NCBI GenBank assembly: GCA_945874225.1
Contig: CAMCFT010000039.1
Coordinates: forward strand, 1 to 26,144
DNA from: Flavobacterium psychrophilum
Lineage (GTDB): Bacteria; Bacteroidota; Bacteroidia; Flavobacteriales; Flavobacteriaceae
Direction: 5' to 3'
Length of the DNA stretch: 26,144 bases
How positions within the stretch are numbered: position 1 is the stretch's first letter; the number at the start of each line of letters is the position of its first letter. This document shows positions 7,670-14,604 of this stretch, one piece after another. Below the pieces are notes generated by a model. The model ran no database searches. It was not told where the DNA came from and was given only the letters and a program-made list of their open reading frames with translations. The position numbers and the translations under genes were made by a program.

Positions 7670-8812
7670 TTAATTAGACTTATGTTTCAGGTTTTTAGCA
7701 TAAAGTTGCCTTCCTAGTTCTCCCATAAAAGGCAAACCAACTGTGTCATATTCATAATTATCATCATTAAAAATTCCATCTTTATTGACTAAAAGTGTCG
7801 CTGATACTATAAATTCAACTTTGTTTACAGTATCTACTATATAAGCACAATCGATCATAGTTCCATATGCATCGCCCACTTTGTTGTAAATTTTTATATT
7901 CGACGGAATGCTTTCTTTGGTGTCACCAAACATAAAAAACTTGCAATACCCATCATAGTAAATGGCAGAATCATAACCCGCATTTTTGGGCACATTTTGC
8001 ATCGAAAACAGAATGAAATCCCTGTCTTTTGCTGTCAAATTAAACCGTTCCGATACCTGGAAAACCTCTGGAAAAACAATCCGTTTCATCGTATTATGAA
8101 GCGTTTCCAACGGATAATAATTCTTATTCGAAAAATCAAATGGTTCATTAACAAGTTGATCCTCTTTCATATATCCAATTCCTTTTTTAAGATGATTGAG
8201 TTGCAAAGGAACACTAGGTTTGTTATGAATTGCCGGTAAATTTAAAATGGTAGTATCGTCTTTATTTAGAGTTATCGGTTTTGAGTTTGGATCAGTTGCA
8301 TTAGGAGCTGATAAACGATGTGATACTTTAAAAGGAGACAAACCCTTGGTTTTCATACTTTTATTCAAATAATCGAATCCAATAAACTCCAATAAATGAG
8401 TACTGGCTTCATTATCACTAACCGCAAAGACTTTGGTGATTTCTTCCGAAAATCGAAGTGTATTAGGATTTCCTTCGATTATATATTGAGTATTTAATGA
8501 AGTATTTTCTATTGTATTTAGTTTTTCTAAAGCTAAAATAGCCATTGGAAACTTGACTGTACTAGCCGGATAAAAGTAGTTCTCGGCATTCATATGATAA
8601 GTGAAATCTTTAAAACTTACTTTGTCGTTATTGTCCCGTATAATCTGGGTGTAAATGATTTGAAGTTCGAACCCTTCTGGATTCGTCATCACGATTTTTA
8701 TCTTCGGATTTTCAGAAGCCAAAGTCTCAAGTAGGATGTTTTTCTTCGTTGCTGAACATCCAACCTCCAAGAAAATTAGTGTGATTATTATAAAACTTCG
8801 GAAAGTTTTCAT
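7670..8812 (-). CDS. Beta-lactamase-type serine hydrolase, probable lipoprotein
   Basis: A 380-residue exported protein with a hydrophobic N-terminus ending in LEVGC (candidate lipid-modified Cys19, although position -3 is Glu, so the lipobox is imperfect). The core is a class-A-type fold: S84-T-V-K87 (nucleophile motif SxxK in YPASTVKFP), S132-D-N (second motif in AVSDNEAS) and K311-V-G (third motif in YNKVGDAYG). This fits the Beta-lactamase2 (PF13354) family of periplasmic serine hydrolases. It is longer than classical class A enzymes (~290), with a ~100-residue insert between motifs 2 and 3, and no convincing Glu166 region is seen. Whether it hydrolyses beta-lactams or cell-wall peptides is open. 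It has its own -7 box upstream. Confidence 0.82.
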   Translation of the reverse strand: MKTFRSFIIITLIFLEVGCSATKKNILLETLASENPKIKIVMTNPEGFELQIIYTQIIRDNNDKVSFKDFTYHMNAENYFYPASTVKFPMAILALEKLNTIENTSLNTQYIIEGNPNTLRFSEEITKVFAVSDNEASTHLLEFIGFDYLNKSMKTKGLSPFKVSHRLSAPNATDPNSKPITLNKDDTTILNLPAIHNKPSVPLQLNHLKKGIGYMKEDQLVNEPFDFSNKNYYPLETLHNTMKRIVFPEVFQVSERFNLTAKDRDFILFSMQNVPKNAGYDSAIYYDGYCKFFMFGDTKESIPSNIKIYNKVGDAYGTMIDCAYIVDTVNKVEFIVSATLLVNKDGIFNDDNYEYDTVGLPFMGELGRQLYAKNLKHKSN

Positions 8813-8872
8813 TTGAGATCGTTTAAATTAGATATTGAAATTCCATTCAATAGGATGTATTCCTTTTTCTTC

Positions 8873-8880
8873 CAAATATA
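8873..8880 (-). promoter_or_regulatory. -7 box of the serine hydrolase gene
   Basis: On the minus strand this reads TATATTTG (TAnnTTTG), about 60 nt before the hydrolase ATG and just after the HU-like gene's stop. No well-spaced -33 TTG was found. Confidence 0.5.
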
Positions 8881-8894
8881 AGTTAGAATTGCTA

Positions 8895-9218
8895 TTACTT
8901 TCTGACAAATTTCAAATTATCCAGCATTACTTTAAACTTCTTGCCGGATCTAAAAATCACCGAGGCAGATCGAACGTTTGTTGGTGATACTTCATCTGGA
9001 GTAGTGCTTGCGGTTCCTTTTACGCTAATTTGGAAAGCACCTAAATGCCCTAGTCTGACAATTTTACCAGCCTCTAATTCTTTGGAAACAGTAGCTACTA
9101 AACTAATGATTACCGCATAACAATCGGCTTGGGTTAAGGAAGAACTATAGGCGATTTGATCTGAAAGTTGTTCTAAATCTATTTCGCCTGTTTTGGTTGC
9201 TTTGGGGTAATATAGCAT
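8895..9218 (-). CDS. HU-related DNA-binding protein, N-terminus disrupted by a frameshift
   Basis: Matches the Bacteroidota 'HU-related, histone-like' group: YYPKATKTGEIDLEQLSDQI, a middle ADCYAVIISLVATVSKELEAGKIVRLGHLGAFQISVKG, and the end VIFRSGKKFKVMLDNLKFVRK. These are small nucleoid DNA-bending proteins. From the ATG at 9218 the product is 107 residues and lacks the ~18 N-terminal residues of the family. The codons just before 9218, in the same frame, read EKNPTNPNAP, the expected family sequence, but no start codon lies in that frame before a TAA. A start MATAITPIGK exists in a frame one base away (ATG at 9273-9271). Removing one base from the 7-nt homopolymer at 9241-9247 would join them into a normal ~125-residue protein. 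So this is a frameshifted gene, a sequence error, or a shortened protein using 9218. Confidence 0.82.
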   Translation of the reverse strand: MLYYPKATKTGEIDLEQLSDQIAYSSSLTQADCYAVIISLVATVSKELEAGKIVRLGHLGAFQISVKGTASTTPDEVSPTNVRSASVIFRSGKKFKVMLDNLKFVRK

Positions 9219-9273
9219 CGGAGCATTCGGATTTGTGGGGTTTTTTTCCGATTGGGGTTATAGCTGTAGCCAT
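9219..9273 (-). other. Out-of-frame 5' end of the HU-related gene
   Basis: The ATG at 9273-9271 encodes MATAITPIGK, typical of the family's start, up to the T7 run (A7 on the coding strand) at 9241-9247. After the run the family sequence continues as NPTNPNAP in the other frame. Confidence 0.7.
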
Positions 9274-9348
9274 ATAATATATCGTTAAAGTGGTTTCGAT
9301 TGGGTAGTAATAGCAAAGGTTGCAATTCGTCTTGACGAAATAATTGAT

Positions 9349-9404
9349 TTACCGCGGTAACTTGCTTATATTACCGCGGTAGTTTATATAAGTTACCGCG
9401 GTAA
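9349..9404. promoter_or_regulatory. Three TTACCGCGGTAA-type palindromes at exact 22-bp spacing (operator-like array)
   Basis: TTACCGCGGTAA occurs at 9349-9360 and 9393-9404, and TTACCGCGGTAG at 9371-9382. Starts are 22 bp apart with 10-nt AT-rich spacers, close to two helical turns. A half-site TACCGCTAA follows at 9437-9445. The flanks also echo each other: CTTGACGAAATAATT near 9331 and CTTGACGAATAAATT near 9420. This GC-rich core in very AT-rich DNA lies in the 264-nt gap between the HU-like gene and ung, 76-130 bp upstream of the HU-like start. It looks like a set of binding sites for a dimeric regulator. The regulator is not identified. Confidence 0.65.
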
Positions 9405-9479
9405 ATTAGCACTAACAGCTTGACGAATAAATTAACTACCGCTAACGAATACTAATAACAAGAATGTCCAAAATAAGCC

Positions 9480-9515
9480 AAAGCCCTCTGCATTTATATG
9501 TAGGGGGCTTTTTGT
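9480..9515. terminator. Hairpin terminator between the HU-like gene and ung
   Basis: AAGCCCTCTGCA (9481-9492) pairs with TGTAGGGGGCTT (9499-9510) with G-U pairs allowed, over a 6-nt loop. The plus-strand side is followed by TTTTG. It sits 26 nt past the ung stop, so it probably ends ung on the minus strand, although its best T-tract faces the plus strand. Confidence 0.55.
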
Positions 9516-9537
9516 TTATAATAAATTGTTATTCTTT

Positions 9538-10206
9538 TTACCAATCAATTTCAGAGTTCCCTTTCGATTTCAGATATTCATTCGTCTGACTAAAATGTTT
9601 GTTGCCAAACCATTTTCCCTGATTGGCGCTCATTGGCGATGGATGTCCTGATTCTAAAACCAGATGTTTGGTTCGGTCAATTTTAGCTCCTTTCTTCTTG
9701 GCAAAACTGCCCCAAAGCAGGAATACGACATGCTCTTTTTCATCCGAAATTTTCTGAATAACAGCATCGGTGAAAGTATCCCATTTTAAGTGTTTATGAC
9801 TGTTTGGACTGTCTATTCGAACTGAAAGAGCAGCATTCAAAAGTAAAACACCTTGTTTTGCCCAATGTTCCAAGTTACCGGAAGTAGGCAAAAAAACAGT
9901 CCCGAAATCATCATTCAATTCCCTGAAAATATTGCGCAACGAAGGCGGAATTCGGACACAGTCATTCACTGAAAAACACAAACCATTCGCTTCATTGATG
10001 CCGTGATACGGGTCTTGACCAATGATAACCACTTTCAAATCTTCGAAAGAACAATGGTCGAAAGATGCGAAAATTAATTCCTTTGGAGGGAAACAAGTGT
10101 GGTTTTTATATTCTTCATCGACCCCTTTCATCAAATCCTGAAAATAAGTTTTCTGGATTTCGTCAGATAAAATAGTTTGCCAGGAAGGATTGAGTTTGGG
10201 TTGCAT
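9538..10206 (-). CDS. ung: Uracil-DNA glycosylase
   Basis: A family-1 uracil-DNA glycosylase of 222 residues that removes uracil from DNA to start base-excision repair. The water-activating loop is G63-QDPYHG with catalytic Asp65, and the DNA-intercalation/His loop is G-H188-PSPMS. LLLNAALSVR and VVFLLWGSFAKKKG are also typical, and the length is normal. The start is taken as the ATG at 10206 (MQPKLNPSW). A TTG nine codons upstream would only extend it into a repeated leader sequence. That leader, including the first three codons, is duplicated 206 bp away (10405-10485). Confidence 0.95.
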   Translation of the reverse strand: MQPKLNPSWQTILSDEIQKTYFQDLMKGVDEEYKNHTCFPPKELIFASFDHCSFEDLKVVIIGQDPYHGINEANGLCFSVNDCVRIPPSLRNIFRELNDDFGTVFLPTSGNLEHWAKQGVLLLNAALSVRIDSPNSHKHLKWDTFTDAVIQKISDEKEHVVFLLWGSFAKKKGAKIDRTKHLVLESGHPSPMSANQGKWFGNKHFSQTNEYLKSKGNSEIDW

Positions 10207-10485
10207 AAATATATTTTGCTGTAAAGTTCGCAAAGTTTTCGCAAACTACGCCAAGAAAATGGGTTTTGAATTTTTATTTCGCTCCGCAAAGTCTCCGACT
10301 TTGAGGCAGTGTCTTTCGGTTTTAACCGATTTAGTTTTGTGTTATTTAGTTTTTTCAGTCAAAGACTGACAAACACATCCTCAAAGTCGGAGACTTTGCG
10401 GAGCGGTTGCATAAATATATTTTAGCGTAAAGTTCGCAAAGTTTTCGCAAAGTGAGTGAAGAAAATGGTTTTTGACTTTATTACT
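10199..10485. repeat. Direct duplication of the ung 5' end around an inverted-repeat element
   Basis: The block 10199-10279 (start of ung plus leader, containing TTGCATAAATATATTTT and GTAAAGTTCGCAAAGTTTTC) recurs at 10405-10485 with small differences, a shift of 206 bp. Between them lies a 27-bp perfect inverted repeat, 10280-10306 against 10379-10405 (core CAAAGTCTCCGACTTTG). Inside that are the hairpins TCGGTT-tt-AACCGA (10316-10329) and CAGTC-aaa-GACTG (10356-10368). This fills the ung-mutS2 gap; no gene is seen in it. Confidence 0.8.
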
Positions 10486-10488
10486 TTG

Positions 10489-10496
10489 TAACTTTG
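10489..10496 (+). promoter_or_regulatory. -7 box of mutS2
   Basis: TAACTTTG fits TAnnTTTG and lies 31 nt before the mutS2 ATG. A TTTG 14 nt upstream (10471-10474) is closer than the usual -33 distance. Confidence 0.45.
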
Positions 10497-10527
10497 GACC
10501 TTTGACTTTAGACTTTCGACATAAAAA

Positions 10528-12693
10528 ATGATATCCATTACAGAAAAAACTCTTCAAGATTTACAATTTCCAACTGTTCTCGAAACGCTTTCGGCGATTT
10601 GCAACACCGATATTGGCAAACAAAAAGCACTCGAAATCATCCCCTTCAAGGACAAGGAAACTTTAATGGAAGCCTTGATGCAAACATCTGAATATGTTTC
10701 TTCTTTCCAGAATAACAACGCCATTCCAAATCACGGATTTGATGCTATTACCTATGAAATCAAATTCTTGGCAATCGAAGACAGTTTTCTGGAAGTGGGC
10801 GGTTTCAGAAAAATTGCCACCATATCCGAAACCACGAATTTTATGTTGAATTATTTCAAGAAATTCGATGACTACTATCCAAATCTAAACGCAAAAGCTT
10901 CCAAAGTTCAAATAACTAAGGAAATAAGCAGCCTGGTTGATGCTATAGTCGATAAATATGGTGAGATAAAAGACAACGCATCTCCCGATTTATTAAATAC
11001 ACGTCGCGAAATGAATTCTGTTCGGGGCAAAGTGAACCAAAGTTTTGGCGTGGCTTTAACACAATACAATTCCCTTGGTTATTTAGACGATATCAAAGAA
11101 AGTTTTGTTCAAAATCGCAGGGTTTTGGCAGTTCTGGCAATGTACCGCCGTAAAGTGAAAGGTTCGATTCTGGGCAGTTCAAAAACGGGAAGCATCGCTT
11201 ATATTGAACCGGAAACGACCTTGAAATATTCGCGTGAATTGAGCAATTTAGAATACGAGGAAAAAGAGGAAATCACCCGAATTTTGAAGCAATTATCCAA
11301 TCAAATTCGGCCGTTTTTACCTTTGCTTATCCAATATCAGGATTTCTTGAGCGACATAGACGTGATTGCTGCAAAAGCTAAATACGCCAACAGAATCAAT
11401 GGAATCTTGCCCACAATTACAGAAGATCGCAGATTGTATTTCAGAGATGCCTTCCATCCTATTTTGTATTTAAACAACAAACAGAAAAACGCAGTTACTC
11501 ATCCTCAAACTTTTGAATTAAATCAGGAAAAAAGGATTATTGTAATTTCCGGACCCAATGCGGGAGGAAAAACCATCTCGCTGAAAACCGTTGGATTGCT
11601 CCAATTAATGTTGCAATCCGGAATGTTGATTCCAGTTCACGAACGCAGCGAAACCTTTTTATTCGATAGAATTTTAACAGACATTGGCGATAATCAATCT
11701 ATTGAAAATCATTTGAGCACCTACAGTTACCGACTCAAGAATATGAACTACTTCTTGAAGAAATGCAACAGGAAAACAATGTTCCTGATTGATGAATTTG
11801 GTACTGGTTCTGATCCTGAATTAGGAGGTGCTTTGGCAGAAATTTTCTTGGAGGAATTTTACCATCGCGAAGCCTTCGGAATTATAACGACGCATTATTC
11901 AAACTTAAAAATTCTGGCCAACGAATTGCCTTTTGCCATAAATGCCAATATGCTGTTTGACGAAAAAACATTGGAACCATTATATAAATTAGTTTTAGGA
12001 CAAGCCGGAAGTTCTTTTACGTTTGAAGTAGCCTTGAAAAACGGAATTCCATTCAGTTTAATCAATCGCGCGAAAAAGAAAATAGAAGTCGGAAAAGTGC
12101 GTTTTGACAAAACCATTGCCACACTTCAAAAAGAACGTTCGAAGATGGAAAAAACTTCGCAAACGCTCAAGGAAGAAGAAACCAAGGCACGTGAGGAAGG
12201 CAAGAAAATGGAGACTATCAACGTCAAAATCAAACAAAAACTGGAAAGCTATCAGGAATTGTATGACAGCAACCAGAAAACGATTTACATTGGACAAAAG
12301 ATTGAATCCATTGCCGAAAACTATTTCAATAATAAAAACAAGAAAGACCTGATTGGCGAGTTTTTGAAAATCATCGAAATTGAAAATTCAAAACGCAAGA
12401 AAGCCACTCCCAAAGAATCAAAGGCAATCGTGGAAAAGAAAAAGGAAGTTATCAAAGAAATTGAAGTCAAGGTAGAGGAAATAAGGGTTGCCAAAAAAGA
12501 AAAGAAACTAAAACCCATTATCGAAAAACCAAAAGCCATTCTAAAAGAGGGTGACCGAGTACGAATGTTTGATGGAAAAGCCGTGGGAAGCATTGATAAA
12601 ATTGAGAAAAACAAGGCGACTGTAAACTATGGAATATTTACTTCTAAAGTGAGTTTAGATCTACTGGAGTTAGTTGAAGCCGCAAAAAAGTAA
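10528..12693 (+). CDS. mutS2: MutS2-family ATPase without Smr domain
   Basis: A 721-residue MutS2 homologue. Residues ~1-330 are the MutS core/clamp-type helices. The ABC-type ATPase follows with Walker A G342-PNAGGKT349, signature-type region STYSYRLKNM near 397, Walker B MFLID422-E423-FGTGSD and the switch ITTHYSNLK. Then comes a long charged coiled coil (~520-670) and a small C-terminal RVRMFDGKAVGSIDKIEKNKATVNYG domain (KOW-like). Classical MutS2 ends in an Smr nuclease domain with an LDLHG motif; none is present, and the protein is about 60 residues shorter than those. MutS2 proteins do not take part in mismatch repair. Known roles are suppressing recombination or splitting collided ribosomes. 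Without Smr, a nuclease role at the C-terminus is unlikely. Confidence 0.9.
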   Translation: MISITEKTLQDLQFPTVLETLSAICNTDIGKQKALEIIPFKDKETLMEALMQTSEYVSSFQNNNAIPNHGFDAITYEIKFLAIEDSFLEVGGFRKIATISETTNFMLNYFKKFDDYYPNLNAKASKVQITKEISSLVDAIVDKYGEIKDNASPDLLNTRREMNSVRGKVNQSFGVALTQYNSLGYLDDIKESFVQNRRVLAVLAMYRRKVKGSILGSSKTGSIAYIEPETTLKYSRELSNLEYEEKEEITRILKQLSNQIRPFLPLLIQYQDFLSDIDVIAAKAKYANRINGILPTITEDRRLYFRDAFHPILYLNNKQKNAVTHPQTFELNQEKRIIVISGPNAGGKTISLKTVGLLQLMLQSGMLIPVHERSETFLFDRILTDIGDNQSIENHLSTYSYRLKNMNYFLKKCNRKTMFLIDEFGTGSDPELGGALAEIFLEEFYHREAFGIITTHYSNLKILANELPFAINANMLFDEKTLEPLYKLVLGQAGSSFTFEVALKNGIPFSLINRAKKKIEVGKVRFDKTIATLQKERSKMEKTSQTLKEEETKAREEGKKMETINVKIKQKLESYQELYDSNQKTIYIGQKIESIAENYFNNKNKKDLIGEFLKIIEIENSKRKKATPKESKAIVEKKKEVIKEIEVKVEEIRVAKKEKKLKPIIEKPKAILKEGDRVRMFDGKAVGSIDKIEKNKATVNYGIFTSKVSLDLLELVEAAKK

Positions 12694-12701
12694 TCCGTTA
12701 A

Positions 12702-12800
12702 GTCGTTGCGAGGAGTTGCGAGGTACGTGGCAAAGCAATCGCATTATGAGAGCATATAAGTTGAGCAACTTAGCGGGATTGCTTCCTGACTCGCAATGAC
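12702..12800. repeat. Palindromic dispersed repeat, copy A
   Basis: Begins GTCGTTGCGAGG and ends CTCGCAATGAC, with inner arms GCAATCGCATTATGAGAGCA and GGGATTGCTTC and a central GTTGAGCAAC hairpin. It is closely similar to copy C at 14508-14591 (shared TTGAGCAACTTAG core). It sits between mutS2 and the next gene, ending 17 nt before that gene's ATG, and could act as a terminator-like structure. Confidence 0.8.
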
Positions 12801-12817
12801 ATATAAAATTAAAAACT

Positions 12818-14032
12818 ATGAAAAAATTAAAATTATTAATCCTTTTTATTATAATCATTAACTTGGAGTATTCCTATGGCCAAAAAACAAAAGTTGATAA
12901 TAATAAACCATCCAATAGCGAATCCATTGCTAACGAAAATAATCCATTAGTTGTAATTAATGGAATTGAATTTGAAAATTATTCTGCAATTCTAAATAAA
13001 ATAAGTGCAAATGATATTGAAAAAATGGATGTGAAAAAAAGCAATATTGCCATTAATGGATTTGGGAAAAAAGCAAAAAATGGGGTTATTATAATTCATT
13101 TGAAGAATAAAAAAATCACCACTTTTGAACAATTAAACAAGGAGTATAATTTAGACAATAGTAAACCAAAAATCACAATTGCTGGGGTTATTACTGATTG
13201 TGAAAACATCCCATTGCCTGGTGTGAAAATTACAAATTTGTATACAAAAGAATCTTTTTACTCAGATTCTTTGGGTAATTATCAAATAAATGTTGCCAAA
13301 AATGATTTTATAAATTTTTCTAAGAATGGATTTGAATCACATAAAATTCAAGTATTCAATCAAAAGAATTTAAATATCACACTAAAAACATGGTCAGCCA
13401 GTGATGGACTTATTATCACTAATGAACCTGGCGATATAACAATTAAAAAACCAGTAATTTATCTCTACCCAACTCAAAAAACTGACATTACAATTGGTTT
13501 AGATTTTAAAGGTCAATTTCTAACAAGTTTTCCAAAATATGACAAAAATTGGAGCGTTACCGCTTATCCTGATGGACGAATTTTTGACACAAAAACCAAT
13601 CGTTTTTATAGTTCACTTTTTTGGGATGGAACACAAAATTTCCCAAAAGAACATTATAATTACCAATCTGGTTTTGTGGTTTCAAAAAATGATTTAACAC
13701 ATTTCTTGGTAGAAAAACTCAGTATTATTGGATTAAACAATTCTGAAACCAATGAATTCGTTCAATATTGGCTTCCTATTCTAGAACAAAATGAAACTAA
13801 TTTTATTCATTTTTATGTAAATGCAGATTATGATGTAATTTCGAAAAATAATGTTTCACCAAAGCCTGATACTTCAATCAGAATTTTTATGGAATTTTAT
13901 GGTTTAGATAAAAGTATAGAAATTTCTGAACAGAATTTATCTAAAACCGAAAGAAAAGGATTTACCCTTGTAGAATGGGGAGGCAGCGATGTTAGTATAG
14001 TTGTAAAAGAATTGAATACCTTGAAACTTTAA
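12818..14032 (+). CDS. Secreted protein: TonB-plug-like + CarboxypepD_reg-like + 'KPVIYLYP' C-terminal domain
   Basis: A 404-residue protein with a signal peptide (MKKLKLLILFIIIINLEYSYGQ). Residues ~42-98 (NPLVVINGIEF...ANDIEKMDVKKS...GKKAKNGVIIIHLK) look like the plug segment of SusC/RagA-type receptors (the family's VIDGV...NDIESIEVLK...GANGVI). Residues ~118-188 (ITIAGVITDCENIPLPGVKITN...DSLGNYQINV) are a carboxypeptidase-regulatory-like beta sandwich. From ~208 a long domain begins KPVIYLYPTQKTDITIGLDF and contains WSVTAYPDGRIFD and SLFWDGTQNF. I recognise this as a recurring domain of unknown function. There is no beta barrel, so it is not a receptor. An extracellular or envelope location is likely. 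Function unknown. It has its own short leader after repeat A. Confidence 0.75.
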   Translation: MKKLKLLILFIIIINLEYSYGQKTKVDNNKPSNSESIANENNPLVVINGIEFENYSAILNKISANDIEKMDVKKSNIAINGFGKKAKNGVIIIHLKNKKITTFEQLNKEYNLDNSKPKITIAGVITDCENIPLPGVKITNLYTKESFYSDSLGNYQINVAKNDFINFSKNGFESHKIQVFNQKNLNITLKTWSASDGLIITNEPGDITIKKPVIYLYPTQKTDITIGLDFKGQFLTSFPKYDKNWSVTAYPDGRIFDTKTNRFYSSLFWDGTQNFPKEHYNYQSGFVVSKNDLTHFLVEKLSIIGLNNSETNEFVQYWLPILEQNETNFIHFYVNADYDVISKNNVSPKPDTSIRIFMEFYGLDKSIEISEQNLSKTERKGFTLVEWGGSDVSIVVKELNTLKL

Positions 14033-14043
14033 ACAAATTCATT

Positions 14044-14079
14044 TTGAATCTTCCCAAAAACAAAAAAATAATCCTCTAA
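14044..14079 (+). pseudogene. Duplicated 5' fragment of the DCC-family gene
   Basis: TTG-AAT-CTT-CCC onward encodes LNLPKNKKIIL and then a stop at 14077-14079. This is the same peptide as the start of the intact gene at 14605 (MQNLPKNKKIIL). The 25 bp 14053-14077 are identical to 14617-14641, while the codons before them differ mostly at third positions. The homology stops exactly where repeat B begins. Confidence 0.6.
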
Positions 14080-14172
14080 GTCATTGCAAGGTACGAAGCA
14101 ATCCAACTAACGCGAGTAGCTTTAATTATAATAGATATACGAAATTCGATGGCGCCCAAGCATCGCAATGAC
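14080..14172. repeat. Palindromic dispersed repeat, copy B (degenerate)
   Basis: The left end GTCATTGCAAGGTACGAAGC is nearly the left end of copy C, and the right end TCGCAATGAC is its inverse. The interior is unrelated to copies A and C. It lies directly before the GIY-YIG gene. Confidence 0.65.
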
Positions 14173-14187
14173 ATAAAACAATTAAAA

Positions 14188-14496
14188 ATGATGAAACCGG
14201 CATTTATTTATATCATTACTAATAAATACCAAACTGTAGTTTATACGGGCGTTACTTCAAATCTTCCGCAAAGAATTATGGAGCACAAAGAAAAAAGACA
14301 TCCAAATTCATTTTCTTCTCGCTATAGTTTGAATATACTCGTATACTATGAACAATTTCAATGGATAGGAGATGCAATAGCTAGAGAAAAACAAATAAAA
14401 GCAGGTTCAAGAGAAGTTAAAAACAATTTAATTCGTTCATTGAATCCGACTTGGAAAGATTTATTTGAAGAAATTAAAGATATTATGACGGAATAA
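14188..14496 (+). CDS. Small stand-alone GIY-YIG nuclease-domain protein
   Basis: A 102-residue protein formed almost wholly of a GIY-YIG domain: the first strand FIYIITNK (GIY position), Y19-T-G (YIG position), R29 and H33 in the first helix (PQRIMEHK), and metal-binding Glu67 in AIAREKQIK. It ends with the NPTWKDLFEEI tail typical of the UPF0213/YhbQ-like group, often mis-named 'excinuclease subunit C'. The ATG at 14188 (or 14191) is chosen because upstream in-frame codons from 14149 are repeat sequence. It is flanked at 15 nt and 11 nt by palindromic repeats B and C, an arrangement I recall for relatives in other Bacteroidota. Real function unknown; a DNA nuclease role is inferred from the fold. 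Confidence 0.85.
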   Translation: MMKPAFIYIITNKYQTVVYTGVTSNLPQRIMEHKEKRHPNSFSSRYSLNILVYYEQFQWIGDAIAREKQIKAGSREVKNNLIRSLNPTWKDLFEEIKDIMTE

Positions 14497-14507
14497 AATA
14501 CACACGA

Positions 14508-14591
14508 GTCATTGCGAGGAACGAAGCAATCGCATTACGAGAGCATATTAGTTGAGCAACTTAGTGTGATTGCTTCGTACCTCGCAATGAC
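14508..14591. repeat. Palindromic dispersed repeat, copy C
   Basis: The 84-bp element has 24-nt arms, 14508-14531 (GTCATTGCGAGGAACGAAGC...) against 14568-14591, complementary at 23 of 24 positions. A central AGTTG-ag-CAACT hairpin is also present. It starts 12 nt after the GIY-YIG stop and ends 13 nt before the next ATG. Confidence 0.85.
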
Positions 14592-14604
14592 AAAATATAT
14601 AATT

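Noticed and set aside
9349..9404. Iterons of a replication origin
   Set aside because: There is no dnaA or rep gene and no DnaA boxes near; the sites fit better as operators in front of the HU-like gene.
9280..9515. Plus-strand small RNA ending at the hairpin 9480-9515
   Set aside because: The hairpin's T-tract faces plus, but no TAnnTTTG promoter or conserved structure could be found on that strand.
12058..12614. Small ORFs on both strands over the mutS2 coiled coil
   Set aside because: Low-complexity Lys/Glu-rich coding DNA gives open frames by chance; mutS2 is intact across the region.
14512..14604. Longer N-terminus for the DCC-family protein
   Set aside because: The extra 31 codons translate repeat C; family members start close to the ILFDGVCNLC motif.
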